DNA from: Desulfuromonadales bacterium
Lineage (GTDB): Bacteria; Desulfobacterota; Desulfuromonadia; Geobacterales; Pseudopelobacteraceae
DNA: 64,000 bases
Assembly: GCA_013349325.1 (NCBI GenBank)
Contig: DUZX01000014.1
Coordinates: 19,632-83,631 of the forward strand
Direction of reading: 5' to 3'
Under the pieces are notes generated by a model, which saw only the letters and a list, made by a program, of their open reading frames with translations, was not told the origin of the DNA and made no database searches. Position numbers and translations under genes: made by a program. Each line of letters opens with the position of its first letter. Position 1 is the stretch's first letter. Below, in pieces: positions 52,084 to 63,129 of this stretch.

Positions 52084-52255
52084 GCGCGGTATCCTCGTAC
52101 AAGTAGCTCTGCTGGCGTTGCTGTACTCACATTGAACCGCGATAACATACACTAGTTTGTTGGATTCTAACAGCGCTGGTTTTATCAGGATGAAAATAGT
52201 TTTTCAATGCAGATTGGAGGTGAATATCGGCAGGAGATCCGTCAAAAAAAGTACA

Positions 52256-52801
52256 TCATGGGAACAGGTCGGCGTCTTTGAACAAGCGGCCCTGGCGGTC
52301 TTTGGCGGATACATTCGGAACGGAGGCCAGCGGCCAGGTTATGCCGAGTTGCGGGTCGTCCCAGGCGATGCAGCGTTCATGCTCGGGGGCATAATACTCG
52401 GTGGTCAGGTACAGGAATTCAGCAATTTCGGAGGTGACACAAAAACCGTGGGCAAAGCCGGGTGGCACCCACATCTGACGCTTGTTATCCGCCGAAAGCA
52501 GCGCTCCGAACCACTGCCCGAAGGTAGCGGAAGAGCGGCGGATGTCAACGGCCACATCAAACACTTCACCAACGACCACCCGCACCAGTTTACCCTGTGG
52601 CTGCTGAATCTGGTAATGCAGGCCGCGCAGGACTCCACCCGCCGAGCGGGAGTGGTTGTGCTGGACAAAGTGCAGATCTATTCCGGTTAGTTCGCGGAAA
52701 CGGTTTTCGTTGAAGCTTTCAAAAAAGAAGCCGCGTTCATCGCCAAAAACTTTCGGTTCCAGGATCAGGACATCGGGAATTGTGGTGGCTGCAATCTGCA
52801 T
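52256..52801 (-). CDS. rfbC: dTDP-4-dehydrorhamnose 3,5-epimerase
   Basis: This 181-residue cupin enzyme of dTDP-L-rhamnose synthesis shows the typical 'PDVLILEPKVFGDERGFFFE' N-terminus, 'FVQHNHSRSAGGVLRGLHYQ' (active-site His) and 'MWVPPGFAHGFCVTSEIAEF'. Length is normal. The other rhamnose genes (rfbA, rfbB, rfbD) are not adjacent, which is unusual. It is followed by about 100 nt before the diguanylate cyclase open frame. Confidence 0.93.
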   Translation of the reverse strand: MQIAATTIPDVLILEPKVFGDERGFFFESFNENRFRELTGIDLHFVQHNHSRSAGGVLRGLHYQIQQPQGKLVRVVVGEVFDVAVDIRRSSATFGQWFGALLSADNKRQMWVPPGFAHGFCVTSEIAEFLYLTTEYYAPEHERCIAWDDPQLGITWPLASVPNVSAKDRQGRLFKDADLFP

Positions 52802-52825
52802 GTAAGCTCCGTGATCAGTATAATG

Positions 52826-53548
52826 TCAGGCTGTTTGATTTTGCGAAACGTAGGCGTTGCTGCGCCCCTGAGCGAACGTCAGATGGTGTGTCATGGCGTC
52901 GCGGGCGGCTTCAGAATCCTTCAGTTTGATGGCATCCACAATAGCCTTGTGGTGATTGAACAACAGCAGATGATCATCCTGTGTCAGATAAACCGCTCTC
53001 CATACGCTGCGCTGAAACTCCTTCATCGCATCAAACAGGCTCTGCATCAGATGCAGCCAGACGATGTTATGGGTTGCGCGGGCAATCACGATGTGCAGAT
53101 TGGCATCCAGGTCTTCGGAAGGCTGCTTCAGTTCGAGATTGCGCTGCATGGCAGCAATAATCTCATCCATGCGGCGGATATCATCCGGCAGCGCTCGCTG
53201 GGCGGCATAGTAGACGGTCCATGATTCCATGCATTTGCGCACTTCGATGACATCCAGGGCCCGTTCCTGCTGAGAGCGGATCAGTTCCGTCAGCGGATTG
53301 GCGGCGGTCGTCTCAACCAGGGACATGACAACTGTGCCGCCCCCCTGATAGGAGGATACCAGACCGGATGATGCCAGTACGTTGATAGCTTCACGTACAG
53401 AAGGACGCGAAACGCCGAACAGTTCGGCCAGTTCACGTTCGGGGGGGAGTTTATCTCCCGGAGCAAATTCTCCGGCCAGAATCGAGGCGCGAATCTGCTC
53501 GGCAATCTGGGTGGAGACTTTTTTCGGCTTTATCGGTTGAAAATTCAT
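52826..53548 (-). CDS. FadR-subfamily GntR regulator, probably of lactate utilisation
   Basis: This 240-residue repressor-type protein has an N-terminal winged helix ('IAEQIRASILAGEFAPGDKL', 'PPERELAELFGVSRPSVREA', 'LASSGLVSSYQGGGTVVM') and an all-helical FCD ligand domain with metal-site residues ('DLDANLHIVIARATHN', 'FNHHKAIVDAIKLKD', 'MTHHL'). The family includes LldR, PdhR and LutR, which respond to lactate or pyruvate. It lies beside the lactate genes, and LldR-like operators occur in their promoter region. The start at 53548 gives MNFQPIKPKK, the usual N-terminus; an upstream ATG at 53584 lies inside a palindrome. Confidence 0.85.
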   Translation of the reverse strand: MNFQPIKPKKVSTQIAEQIRASILAGEFAPGDKLPPERELAELFGVSRPSVREAINVLASSGLVSSYQGGGTVVMSLVETTAANPLTELIRSQQERALDVIEVRKCMESWTVYYAAQRALPDDIRRMDEIIAAMQRNLELKQPSEDLDANLHIVIARATHNIVWLHLMQSLFDAMKEFQRSVWRAVYLTQDDHLLLFNHHKAIVDAIKLKDSEAARDAMTHHLTFAQGRSNAYVSQNQTA

Positions 53549-53563
53549 AGTAATTATCCAATC

Positions 53564-53599
53564 AAAAAGGGGGGTGTCATGCATGACACCCCCCTCTTT
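53564..53599. terminator. Perfect palindrome/terminator between the lactate dehydrogenase gene and the GntR gene
   Basis: A 13-bp perfect stem with half-site GGGGGGTGTCATG (53569-53581) and its complement (53582-53594), plus flanking A/T runs on both sides, forms a bidirectional terminator. It lies 80 nt after the dehydrogenase stop and only 20 nt before the GntR start codon. Confidence 0.8.
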
Positions 53600-53675
53600 T
53601 ATATGATTTCTTTAAATACTGCAACAGACACATGGTTACTTCGAACCGGTTAACTGACTCCGGCGGTGACGATTT

Positions 53676-56549
<2,874 letters not shown>

Positions 56550-56584
56550 GGCATGCTCTCCTGTTGTTATGGTTGTGAGAAATG

Positions 56585-56652
56585 CCCCCCTCGCTCCCAC
56601 CTTGTCAGGAGGGAGTTTAAAGCCCTCCCCTGATAAGGGGAGCGGGGAGGGG
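56585..56652. repeat. REP-like GC-rich inverted repeat
   Basis: An imperfect 29-nt arm (56585-56613) pairs with 56623-56652 around a short A/T-rich loop, and the right arm can fold alone (CCCCTGATAAGGGG). It lies between the permease and dehydrogenase genes. It has the look of a dispersed REP-type element. Confidence 0.65.
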
Positions 56653-56658
56653 TTGTCT

Positions 56659-58611
56659 TTACGGTACCATCCATTGCAGATAATAGGCCTGCAGATAGAT
56701 AATCACGCCGACGATGACCGTCAGGAAAATCGAGTGTTTAAAGGTAAAGCGGAACAGTGTGCCCTCTTCGCCAACCATACCGCAGGCGGCGGTGGCAACG
56801 GCCAGTGATTGCGGAGAAAGCATCTTGCCCATGACGCCGCCGCTGGTGTTGGCTGCGCCGGTCAGGATCGGATTGAGGCCCAGTTGCTCAGCTGTCGCTT
56901 TCTGTAGTCCGCCGAAGAGGACGTTACTGGATGTATCGGAGCCGGTCAGGAATACGCCCAGCCAGCCGAGGAACGGAGAGATGAACGGGAACCAGTGGCC
57001 GGTCTTGGTGAAGACCAGGCCGAGGCAGTTGGTCATGCCTGAGGTGTTCATGACATAGGCCAAGCCAAGCACGGAGGCGACCGTGACAGCCGGGAAGCGC
57101 ATGTCGTAGAGGGTTTTGCCGGCCAGTTTACCTACATCGCCAAAACCGACGCCGCAGATCAGGGCCGAGAGGAAAGCGGCTATCAGGATGGCGGTGCCGG
57201 CAGCGGACATGAAGTTGAAGTTATACTTGGCCGGCAGTTTGATCGGCAACTGATCCGCAGTTGCTTTTGCCAGCGGCTTGAATTGGTCTTTGGCGGTAAT
57301 CTTGTTCTTTTCCAGATCATCCTTTACCAACTTCTGGATATCAGAGCTCTTCTTGGCAATACCGTTGAACCCGGCATTGCGCTCTTCTGTCAGTACCGCG
57401 CCCTTGCCTACCATACCCTGCTCAATCGGCAGGAACTTTTCTTTCAGTCCTTTCAGCTCATTCAGCATGGTGATGACGTCGGCCAGTTTTGGCTCAGTTG
57501 TCGGCAGGCTTGCCAGTAATTTGTCAGCTTCAACGGTAACGGCGGTTATCTTCTTTAATCCATCTTCCGGTTTGGATACTTTTTTGACGATCATGCTGTC
57601 AAGACCGGCAACCGTGACGACAACTTTGCTCTTGTCAAGCTCAGCCTTGATGGAGGGGATACCCCACAAAAGAACCATGATGGTCAGAGCCAGGTAGGGA
57701 GACCAGGCCTTGAATACTTCGCCGGCAGTGTAATGGTGCTGTTCCTTGGTACCGGTGTGTGTTTCGTGATCAAAAACATAATTCTCTTTCGGCTGCCAGA
57801 CCTGCAGGAGTACGACCAGGGCGGCCATAGCGGCCAGCGAGGAGATGATGTCAGGCAGATAGGGGCCGAGGTAGCTGGCGGTAGCCCACTGACTGACGGC
57901 AAAAGTGACACCGCAGACGATGATGGCCGGCAGCACTTCGATGGTTTTCTTGAAGCCGACCATAATCAGAATAACGTAGAAGGGGATGAAGACCGAGATG
58001 AAGGGGAGCTGACGGCCAACCATGGTGGAGAGCTTCATCAGGCCGTCATCGCCGTATCCCATAACGCCGGCCAGTGCGACTACCGGGATTCCGATGGCGC
58101 CGAAGGCAACCGGAGCGGTATTGGCAATCAGGCAGACACCGGCGGCATACAGCGGCCGGAAGCCGAGGCCGACCAGCGTGGCGCCCGCAATGGCAACCGG
58201 TGTACCGAAGCCGGCGGCGCCTTCGATAAAGGCACCGAAACAGAAGGCAATCAGCAGCGCCTGGATGCGACGGTCGCCGGTGACACCGGCCAGCGAGGCC
58301 CGGATAATTTCAAACTGACCACCTTTAACGGTGATGTTGTAGAGAAAGAGTGTTGTGATGACGATGTAGAAGACTGGAAAAAGACCAAAAGCGGCGCCCT
58401 GCATAAAGGCCAGTCCGGCAAGTTTAGCCGGCATGCCCCAGACCATGATGGCAATGCCGATGGCTGAGGCGACTGCCAGAGGGCCGGCTTTGTGAGCCTT
58501 CATCTTCAATACTGCGAGGCAGACAAAAATGACGACGAGCGGGACAGCGGCGATAAGAGCCGACAACCCGAGGCTTCCTCCGGCGGGTGTGTACGTTTGA
58601 ATCCAGGGCAT
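56659..58611 (-). CDS. lldP: Lactate permease with a large extra loop
   Basis: This 650-residue LctP/LldP-family transporter brings lactate (and glycolate) into the cell with protons. About 12-14 transmembrane helices are seen, with family motifs 'FCFGAFIEGAAGFGTPVAIA' and 'GSDTSSNVLFGGLQKATAEQ'. E. coli LldP has 551 residues. The difference is a hydrophilic segment of about 105 residues at about 345-450, between 'TVAGLDSMIVKK' and 'YNFNFMSAAGTAILIAAF', rich in Lys, Glu and Leu and probably helical. It lies upstream of the D-lactate dehydrogenase gene and divergent from the L-lactate genes. Confidence 0.93.
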   Translation of the reverse strand: MPWIQTYTPAGGSLGLSALIAAVPLVVIFVCLAVLKMKAHKAGPLAVASAIGIAIMVWGMPAKLAGLAFMQGAAFGLFPVFYIVITTLFLYNITVKGGQFEIIRASLAGVTGDRRIQALLIAFCFGAFIEGAAGFGTPVAIAGATLVGLGFRPLYAAGVCLIANTAPVAFGAIGIPVVALAGVMGYGDDGLMKLSTMVGRQLPFISVFIPFYVILIMVGFKKTIEVLPAIIVCGVTFAVSQWATASYLGPYLPDIISSLAAMAALVVLLQVWQPKENYVFDHETHTGTKEQHHYTAGEVFKAWSPYLALTIMVLLWGIPSIKAELDKSKVVVTVAGLDSMIVKKVSKPEDGLKKITAVTVEADKLLASLPTTEPKLADVITMLNELKGLKEKFLPIEQGMVGKGAVLTEERNAGFNGIAKKSSDIQKLVKDDLEKNKITAKDQFKPLAKATADQLPIKLPAKYNFNFMSAAGTAILIAAFLSALICGVGFGDVGKLAGKTLYDMRFPAVTVASVLGLAYVMNTSGMTNCLGLVFTKTGHWFPFISPFLGWLGVFLTGSDTSSNVLFGGLQKATAEQLGLNPILTGAANTSGGVMGKMLSPQSLAVATAACGMVGEEGTLFRFTFKHSIFLTVIVGVIIYLQAYYLQWMVP

Positions 58612-58724
58612 GATCTTTCTCCTTCCGTTCTGTGGGGTATACAGCTACTGCAACACGGGTGTCTGATTGTTTGTTGAGGGTATTGCTGTCAGTGTGTGAT
58701 AAAAAAATAAAAACCAGTTATGTA

Positions 58725-58741
58725 AACTTGTAATACCAATT
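58725..58741 (-). promoter_or_regulatory. LldR/PdhR-like operator, site 1
   Basis: On the minus strand AATTGGTATTACAAGTT matches the palindromic AATTGGTnnnACCAATT of E. coli LldR/PdhR at all but two fixed positions. It lies on the permease side of the divergent region. Confidence 0.65.
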
Positions 58742-58891
58742 AACTGTTTTGAAAAATGCTGTCAAGTTTTATTTTTTGATACGCGCTAAAATGCCTATTG
58801 ACAAGAGCTATTGAGATGCAATAGGCTGACGTACACTCTGGTTTTACAAATTTAAACAGTATCTTTATTATCTCACTTTCTCGAATATATA

Positions 58892-58908
58892 AATTGGTAT
58901 ATCAGTTT
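58892..58908 (+). promoter_or_regulatory. LldR/PdhR-like operator, site 2
   Basis: AATTGGTATATCAGTTT has a perfect left half-site (AATTGGT) and a weak right half, in opposite orientation to site 1, on the LutC side. Confidence 0.5.
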
Positions 58909-58975
58909 TAGAGACGCAACTTTTTTTCGTTATTTGGAACAGCGTATCAATTCCAGTCCGCATCAGGAGGTCGCC

Positions 58976-59527
58976 ATGTTGTATGAGCAGTTCAAAGTCA
59001 GGGCCGAAGGGGTCAGCGCTGAGGTTTATCGGTATGCGACCAAAATAGAGGCGCTCGACTATCTGATCCGGTTTCTCCGTAAAGAGGGTTTGGCTGAAAC
59101 ACCGGAGGCCTCTGCGCTCTGGGCCGAGGGTTCGTTTCTTGACGGTATGGAGCGGAATCAGCTGGCTGCGATAGCCGGGTTGAAGTTTGATGTTACCCGT
59201 GAGTCTGCTGCCACTGCCCGTTTCGGCATCAGTCAGATGGAGTGGGCGCTGGCCGATACCGGCTCACTGGCGCAGAACTCGACCGCCATTGCACAGCGCC
59301 TGGTCTCGTCACTCTCCACAATTCATATCGCTCTGGTGCCGACGAGCGGCATACTGCCGGATATGCCGACGCTGCTTGCAAAAGTTCACCCCCGTGACTG
59401 CGCCTATCTGGCAATGATAACCGGACCGAGTCGTACGGCCGATATCGAGCGGGTGTTGACGATCGGTGTTCATGGGCCGGAGCGGCTGATAATTATTTTT
59501 GTCGACGAATGGGGAGGGAACAACTGA
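58976..59527 (+). CDS. lutC: LUD-domain protein LldG/LutC
   Basis: This 183-residue LUD-domain protein is the small subunit of the L-lactate oxidation complex (LutC/LldG/YkgG). Typical segments are 'AAIAGLKFDVTRESAATARF', 'ALADTGSLAQNSTAIAQRLV', and 'MITGPSRTADIERVLTIGVH' with the terminal 'GPERLIIIFVD'. The start at 58976 has CAGGAGG upstream; an in-frame ATG at 58934 lacks one. Its stop overlaps the next start by one base (TGATG), so the two are translationally coupled. Confidence 0.88.
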   Translation: MLYEQFKVRAEGVSAEVYRYATKIEALDYLIRFLRKEGLAETPEASALWAEGSFLDGMERNQLAAIAGLKFDVTRESAATARFGISQMEWALADTGSLAQNSTAIAQRLVSSLSTIHIALVPTSGILPDMPTLLAKVHPRDCAYLAMITGPSRTADIERVLTIGVHGPERLIIIFVDEWGGNN

Positions 59528-61659
59528 TGGGAACTGAATTCAAGGAGTCGATCGCCAAAGCGGTCAATAACGCCAATCTGACCGGCGCGCTGGGCAAGTT
59601 CTCTGAAGCCTATAAGGTCAATCGTGCCAAGGCCTACGAGGGCATCGATTTTGAGGCGTTGCGCGGACGGATTGCAGACCTGAAAGGGTATGCCGCCGCC
59701 CATCTCGACGAGCTCTCGGATCTGTTTCAGAAGAATGCCGAAGCTGCCGGTGCCACGGTATTCCGGGCGAGTGACCCGGCAAAAGTCAGAGAATACATCC
59801 TGAAAGTTGCACGGGACAATGGCGTCACATCAGTCATAAAATCAAAATCGATGGCGACGGAAGAGATCCATCTCAATCAGTATCTGGAAAAAGCCGGAAT
59901 CGAAGTGGGCGAGACCGATCTGGGTGAATGGATCATTCAGCTTGCCGGACAGACACCCTCACATATGGTCATGCCGGCCATCCACATGACCAAGGAGGAG
60001 GTTTCCGACCTGTTCAGCAAAGAGGTCAATGAGCGTCTGACATCCGATATCCCGCGTCTGGTCAAAGTTGCCCGCGAGAAATTGCGCCCGACCTTTCTGG
60101 CGGCTGATATGGGTATTTCCGGCGGCAACATCGCCGTGGCGGAGACCGGAAGCATCGTGCTGATGACCAATGAGGGCAATGCCCGCCTGGTCACATCGCT
60201 ACCCAAAATTCACATCGCACTGGTAGGTATCGAAAAACTGATTGAAAAATATGCGGATGTCGCCACCATTTTAAAAGCGCTGCCGCGCAGCGCCACCGCT
60301 CAGCTGCTGACCAGCTACGTTTCGATCATCACCGGCCCGACGCCGAACAGCGACGGGTCGATGAAGGCTATGCATATTATTCTGATGGATAACCGCCGCT
60401 CAGAGATGGCGGCTGATCCGAAATTCAAACAGGCGCTGCAATGCATTCGCTGTGCCTCCTGCCTCAACGTCTGCCCGATTTTCCGTCTGGTCGGCGGACA
60501 TGTCTTTGGCAAGGTCTACACCGGTGGTATCGGTACGATTCTGACGGCCTGGTTCGATGAACTTAAAAAATCTGAAGATATCCAGGGGCTCTGCATTCAG
60601 TGCGGCGCTTGCACGGATGTCTGTCCCGGCAAGATCGATATTCCGGAGCTGATCATGGAGATCCGGCGCCGGCTGGTACAGGATCAGGGGCTGCCGCTGC
60701 TGCAGAAAGCGATCTATGCCGTCGTGAATAACCGCTCGCTGTTTCACGGGATGCTACGGGCCGCTTTCGTTGCCGGCAAGCCGTTCACCTCGGGAAAATT
60801 TGTCCGTCACCTGCCGCTGTTTCTGGCTGATCTGACCGATGGCCGCAGTCTGCCTGCCATTGCGGCAGAACCGTTCCGGGATCGTTTCAAAAAGATCAAC
60901 CAGCCCAGGCTGAAAGAAAAAGCGGCTTTTTACGCCGGCTGCCTGATCGATTTCGCCTACCCGGAAATGGGTGAAGCGTTAGTCAGGATTCTGAATAAAG
61001 GCGGTATCGAGGTCATTTTTCCGGAGGATCAGACCTGCTGCGGTGCCCCGGCACGCTATAACGGCGCCTACGAAGTGGCCGCCAGCAACGCCGTTGATAA
61101 CATCAAGGCGCTGCTTCGCGAAGAGGTTACCTATGTGGTCTCGGCCTGCCCGACCTGTACCGTGGCGCTGGATCATGAATTTATCAGCACCTTTGAAAGC
61201 CTTGGGCAAACGGAATGGCTGCCGCAGGCTAAGATTCTGGCCGCTAAAACGGTCGATTTATCCACGCTGGTCAAAAAACTGGTCGATGAGGGGCGTTTGA
61301 CGCTGAAGGAGGGGCAACAACTCGGCACAATTACCTACCACGATTCCTGTCACCTGAAGCGGACACTGAAGGTGTTTGAACAGCCGCGTGAACTGCTACA
61401 GAAAGCGGGCTACGAGCTTTCTGAAATGTTTGAGTGCGATACCTGCTGCGGCATGGGTGGATCGTATTCGATGAAGCTGCCGGAGATATCCGCGCCGATC
61501 CTGCAGCGTAAGCTGCATAACATTAAACAGACCGGCGCAAAAACAGTCGCCATGGACTGCCCCGGCTGCGTCATGCAGATTAGAGGCGGTTTCGATCAGG
61601 ATGGCGCGTCGATAGCGGTCAGGCACACGGTTGAGCTTCTGGCGGAACAGGTGGAGTAA
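59527..61659 (+). CDS. Fused LldF-LldE (LutB-LutA) L-lactate dehydrogenase subunit
   Basis: This 710-residue protein joins two subunits that are separate in B. subtilis and Shewanella. Residues 1-290 are a LUD domain ('VTSVIKSKSMATEEIHLNQY', 'LAVAETGSIVLMTNEGNARL'-type segment). About 300-370 are two 4Fe-4S motifs ('CIRCASCLNVCPIF', 'CIQCGACTDVCPGK'), completing LutB. About 455-710 are the two CCG domains of LutA ('AAFYAGCLIDFAYPEMGEAL', 'EDQTCCGAPARY', 'YHDSCHLKRTLKVF', 'CDTCCGMGGSYS'). It oxidises L-lactate to pyruvate with LutC. The start at 59527 has GGGAGGG upstream and overlaps the LutC stop. Confidence 0.92.
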   Translation: MGTEFKESIAKAVNNANLTGALGKFSEAYKVNRAKAYEGIDFEALRGRIADLKGYAAAHLDELSDLFQKNAEAAGATVFRASDPAKVREYILKVARDNGVTSVIKSKSMATEEIHLNQYLEKAGIEVGETDLGEWIIQLAGQTPSHMVMPAIHMTKEEVSDLFSKEVNERLTSDIPRLVKVAREKLRPTFLAADMGISGGNIAVAETGSIVLMTNEGNARLVTSLPKIHIALVGIEKLIEKYADVATILKALPRSATAQLLTSYVSIITGPTPNSDGSMKAMHIILMDNRRSEMAADPKFKQALQCIRCASCLNVCPIFRLVGGHVFGKVYTGGIGTILTAWFDELKKSEDIQGLCIQCGACTDVCPGKIDIPELIMEIRRRLVQDQGLPLLQKAIYAVVNNRSLFHGMLRAAFVAGKPFTSGKFVRHLPLFLADLTDGRSLPAIAAEPFRDRFKKINQPRLKEKAAFYAGCLIDFAYPEMGEALVRILNKGGIEVIFPEDQTCCGAPARYNGAYEVAASNAVDNIKALLREEVTYVVSACPTCTVALDHEFISTFESLGQTEWLPQAKILAAKTVDLSTLVKKLVDEGRLTLKEGQQLGTITYHDSCHLKRTLKVFEQPRELLQKAGYELSEMFECDTCCGMGGSYSMKLPEISAPILQRKLHNIKQTGAKTVAMDCPGCVMQIRGGFDQDGASIAVRHTVELLAEQVE

Positions 61660-61670
61660 TCTATCAGGTT

Positions 61671-63029
61671 TCACAAATCCAGCGGACTCTTTGGTTCTTT
61701 CACCATCCTGACCGGCACGCAGTGGGTGTAGATCATGGTGGTTTTCAGGCTGGAGTGCCCGAGCATGGTCTGGATTACGCGGATATCATAACCAGCCTGC
61801 AACAGATGGGTAGCAAATGAGTGGCGGAAAATGTGCGATGTTACTTTCTTGGGGATCTTTGCTTTGCGAACGGCAGGATAAAGTGCTTCCTGCAATTCTG
61901 ACTCATGCAAATGCCAACGTCGTCGCTGACCGTTTTCACGAACCAGGGTCAGATTCTTTTGCGGGAAAAACCATTGATGTATGAACTCCTTCGGTGCTTT
62001 TGGATATTTCTTCTCCACGGCATCATCCAGAAACACCCCGTCATACCCTGCGGCCAGGTCTTGATCATGCAGTTCACCGATCTTTCTCATTTGTGCCTGC
62101 AACTCCGGCAAAATCGACTCCGGAATAGGAACAGTGCGGTCCTTTTTTCCTTTGCCATGAATCGTGAGCTTCCCCGCATCAAAATTGAAATCACGCACCC
62201 GCAGTTGCAGACATTCAAACTGTCGCAGCCCACACCCGAACAACAACTTGACAACCAGAGAAAACGGTTGGGAAAGATGACCAATGATGGCATCGATCTC
62301 GACACGGGACAGCACAGCCGGAATATAGAGCGACTTTTTCGCCCGTGGCACATCGCTCAATTCACCGAATTCGCGCTTCAGGCCATGTCTATAAAAAAAT
62401 AAAAGTGAGTTGAATGCCTGGTTCTGGGTTGTTGACGCCACCTGACATCTGACCGCCAGATACGTCAGATATTTCTTCACATCATCGCTGGTCAGCTCCA
62501 GAGGCGGCTTATTCTTCAGGAACCTTTGGAACTGCCTGGACCAATTGGCGTACGTCTTCAGCGTCTTGCGGGAATAATGACGGACTTTTATCTCCGTCGC
62601 CATGTTGGCAAGAACCGCATCCCACTCAGGCGAATCAGATTTTTCCTGATATCCGGCATCTGAATAATGTGACGCATATCGTCTGACAGTAACTGGCTGA
62701 ACTGATGGCGAATCAGAAACATCAGCCAACTGTTGAGATTTGTTCTGATTTCGAATCTGCGGCACATCCTCTTGTTTTTGAATCTCCAGAAACACTTTTA
62801 TCGCATACGCTGCCTGACGGCATTGAAGGTCACTCTGCTTCTTCGCTTTTAGTTTCTCGATAAAAAATGGCAACTGCTCCGCTTGGGAAATTGCTGCCGG
62901 ATATTTTTCATAAAAATCAAGAAAATAGCGACACCATTTGATGCACTCAGCAAAGCTGGCAGCAGGAACGCCTCGTATTTCAAGCAGTTTCAAGTATTGA
63001 GGAAGCATTCGTTTTGGAAAGTCGATCAT
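61671..63029 (-). CDS. Integron-type tyrosine recombinase with N-terminal extension
   Basis: This 452-residue tyrosine recombinase has catalytic residues in 'LFGCGLRQFECLQLRVRDF' (Arg), 'GKGKKDRTVPIP' (Lys), 'SHIFRHSFATHLLQAGYDIR' (HxxR), 'MLGHSSLKTTMIYTH' (His, Tyr). The segment 'GYDGVFLDDAVEKKYPKAPK' with 'HQWFFPQKNLT' before the HxxR box is the IntI-specific extra motif that separates integron integrases from XerC/D. Normal IntI proteins have about 320-340 residues; here about 120 residues precede the core-binding domain ('YSRKTLKTYANWSRQFQRFL'). No typical attC site was seen nearby. The ATG at 63029 has GGGAG upstream. Confidence 0.88.
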   Translation of the reverse strand: MIDFPKRMLPQYLKLLEIRGVPAASFAECIKWCRYFLDFYEKYPAAISQAEQLPFFIEKLKAKKQSDLQCRQAAYAIKVFLEIQKQEDVPQIRNQNKSQQLADVSDSPSVQPVTVRRYASHYSDAGYQEKSDSPEWDAVLANMATEIKVRHYSRKTLKTYANWSRQFQRFLKNKPPLELTSDDVKKYLTYLAVRCQVASTTQNQAFNSLLFFYRHGLKREFGELSDVPRAKKSLYIPAVLSRVEIDAIIGHLSQPFSLVVKLLFGCGLRQFECLQLRVRDFNFDAGKLTIHGKGKKDRTVPIPESILPELQAQMRKIGELHDQDLAAGYDGVFLDDAVEKKYPKAPKEFIHQWFFPQKNLTLVRENGQRRRWHLHESELQEALYPAVRKAKIPKKVTSHIFRHSFATHLLQAGYDIRVIQTMLGHSSLKTTMIYTHCVPVRMVKEPKSPLDL

Positions 63030-63129
63030 ATCTTAACTCCCTTGAATTTATTAATTTACATCCTACAAAAGTTTACGTATATATTCGAGCAATTATCTAT
63101 CAACGCGGCAATAAAACGGGATTTGCTTC

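Larger units (their letters stand above)
58612..58975. promoter_or_regulatory. Divergent promoter region of the lactate genes
   Basis: This 364-nt AT-rich spacer between the permease and the LutC-like gene holds no ORF. Two LldR/PdhR-like operator sequences lie at 58725-58741 and 58892-58908. A CCTATTG/CAATAGG inverted repeat spans 58794-58824. GGAGG at 58967-58971 is the ribosome binding site of the LutC-like gene. Confidence 0.7.

Noticed and set aside
57733..58467. 244-residue plus-strand ORF opposite the lactate permease
   Set aside because: The Asp/Gly/Gln-rich translation is the reverse frame of transmembrane helices; no ribosome binding site or family match.
58794..58824. CCTATTG/CAATAGG inverted repeat as a promoter or terminator
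   Set aside because: A TTGACA-like box overlaps the left arm but no acceptable -10 lies at the right distance, and no T-run follows; its role cannot be decided.
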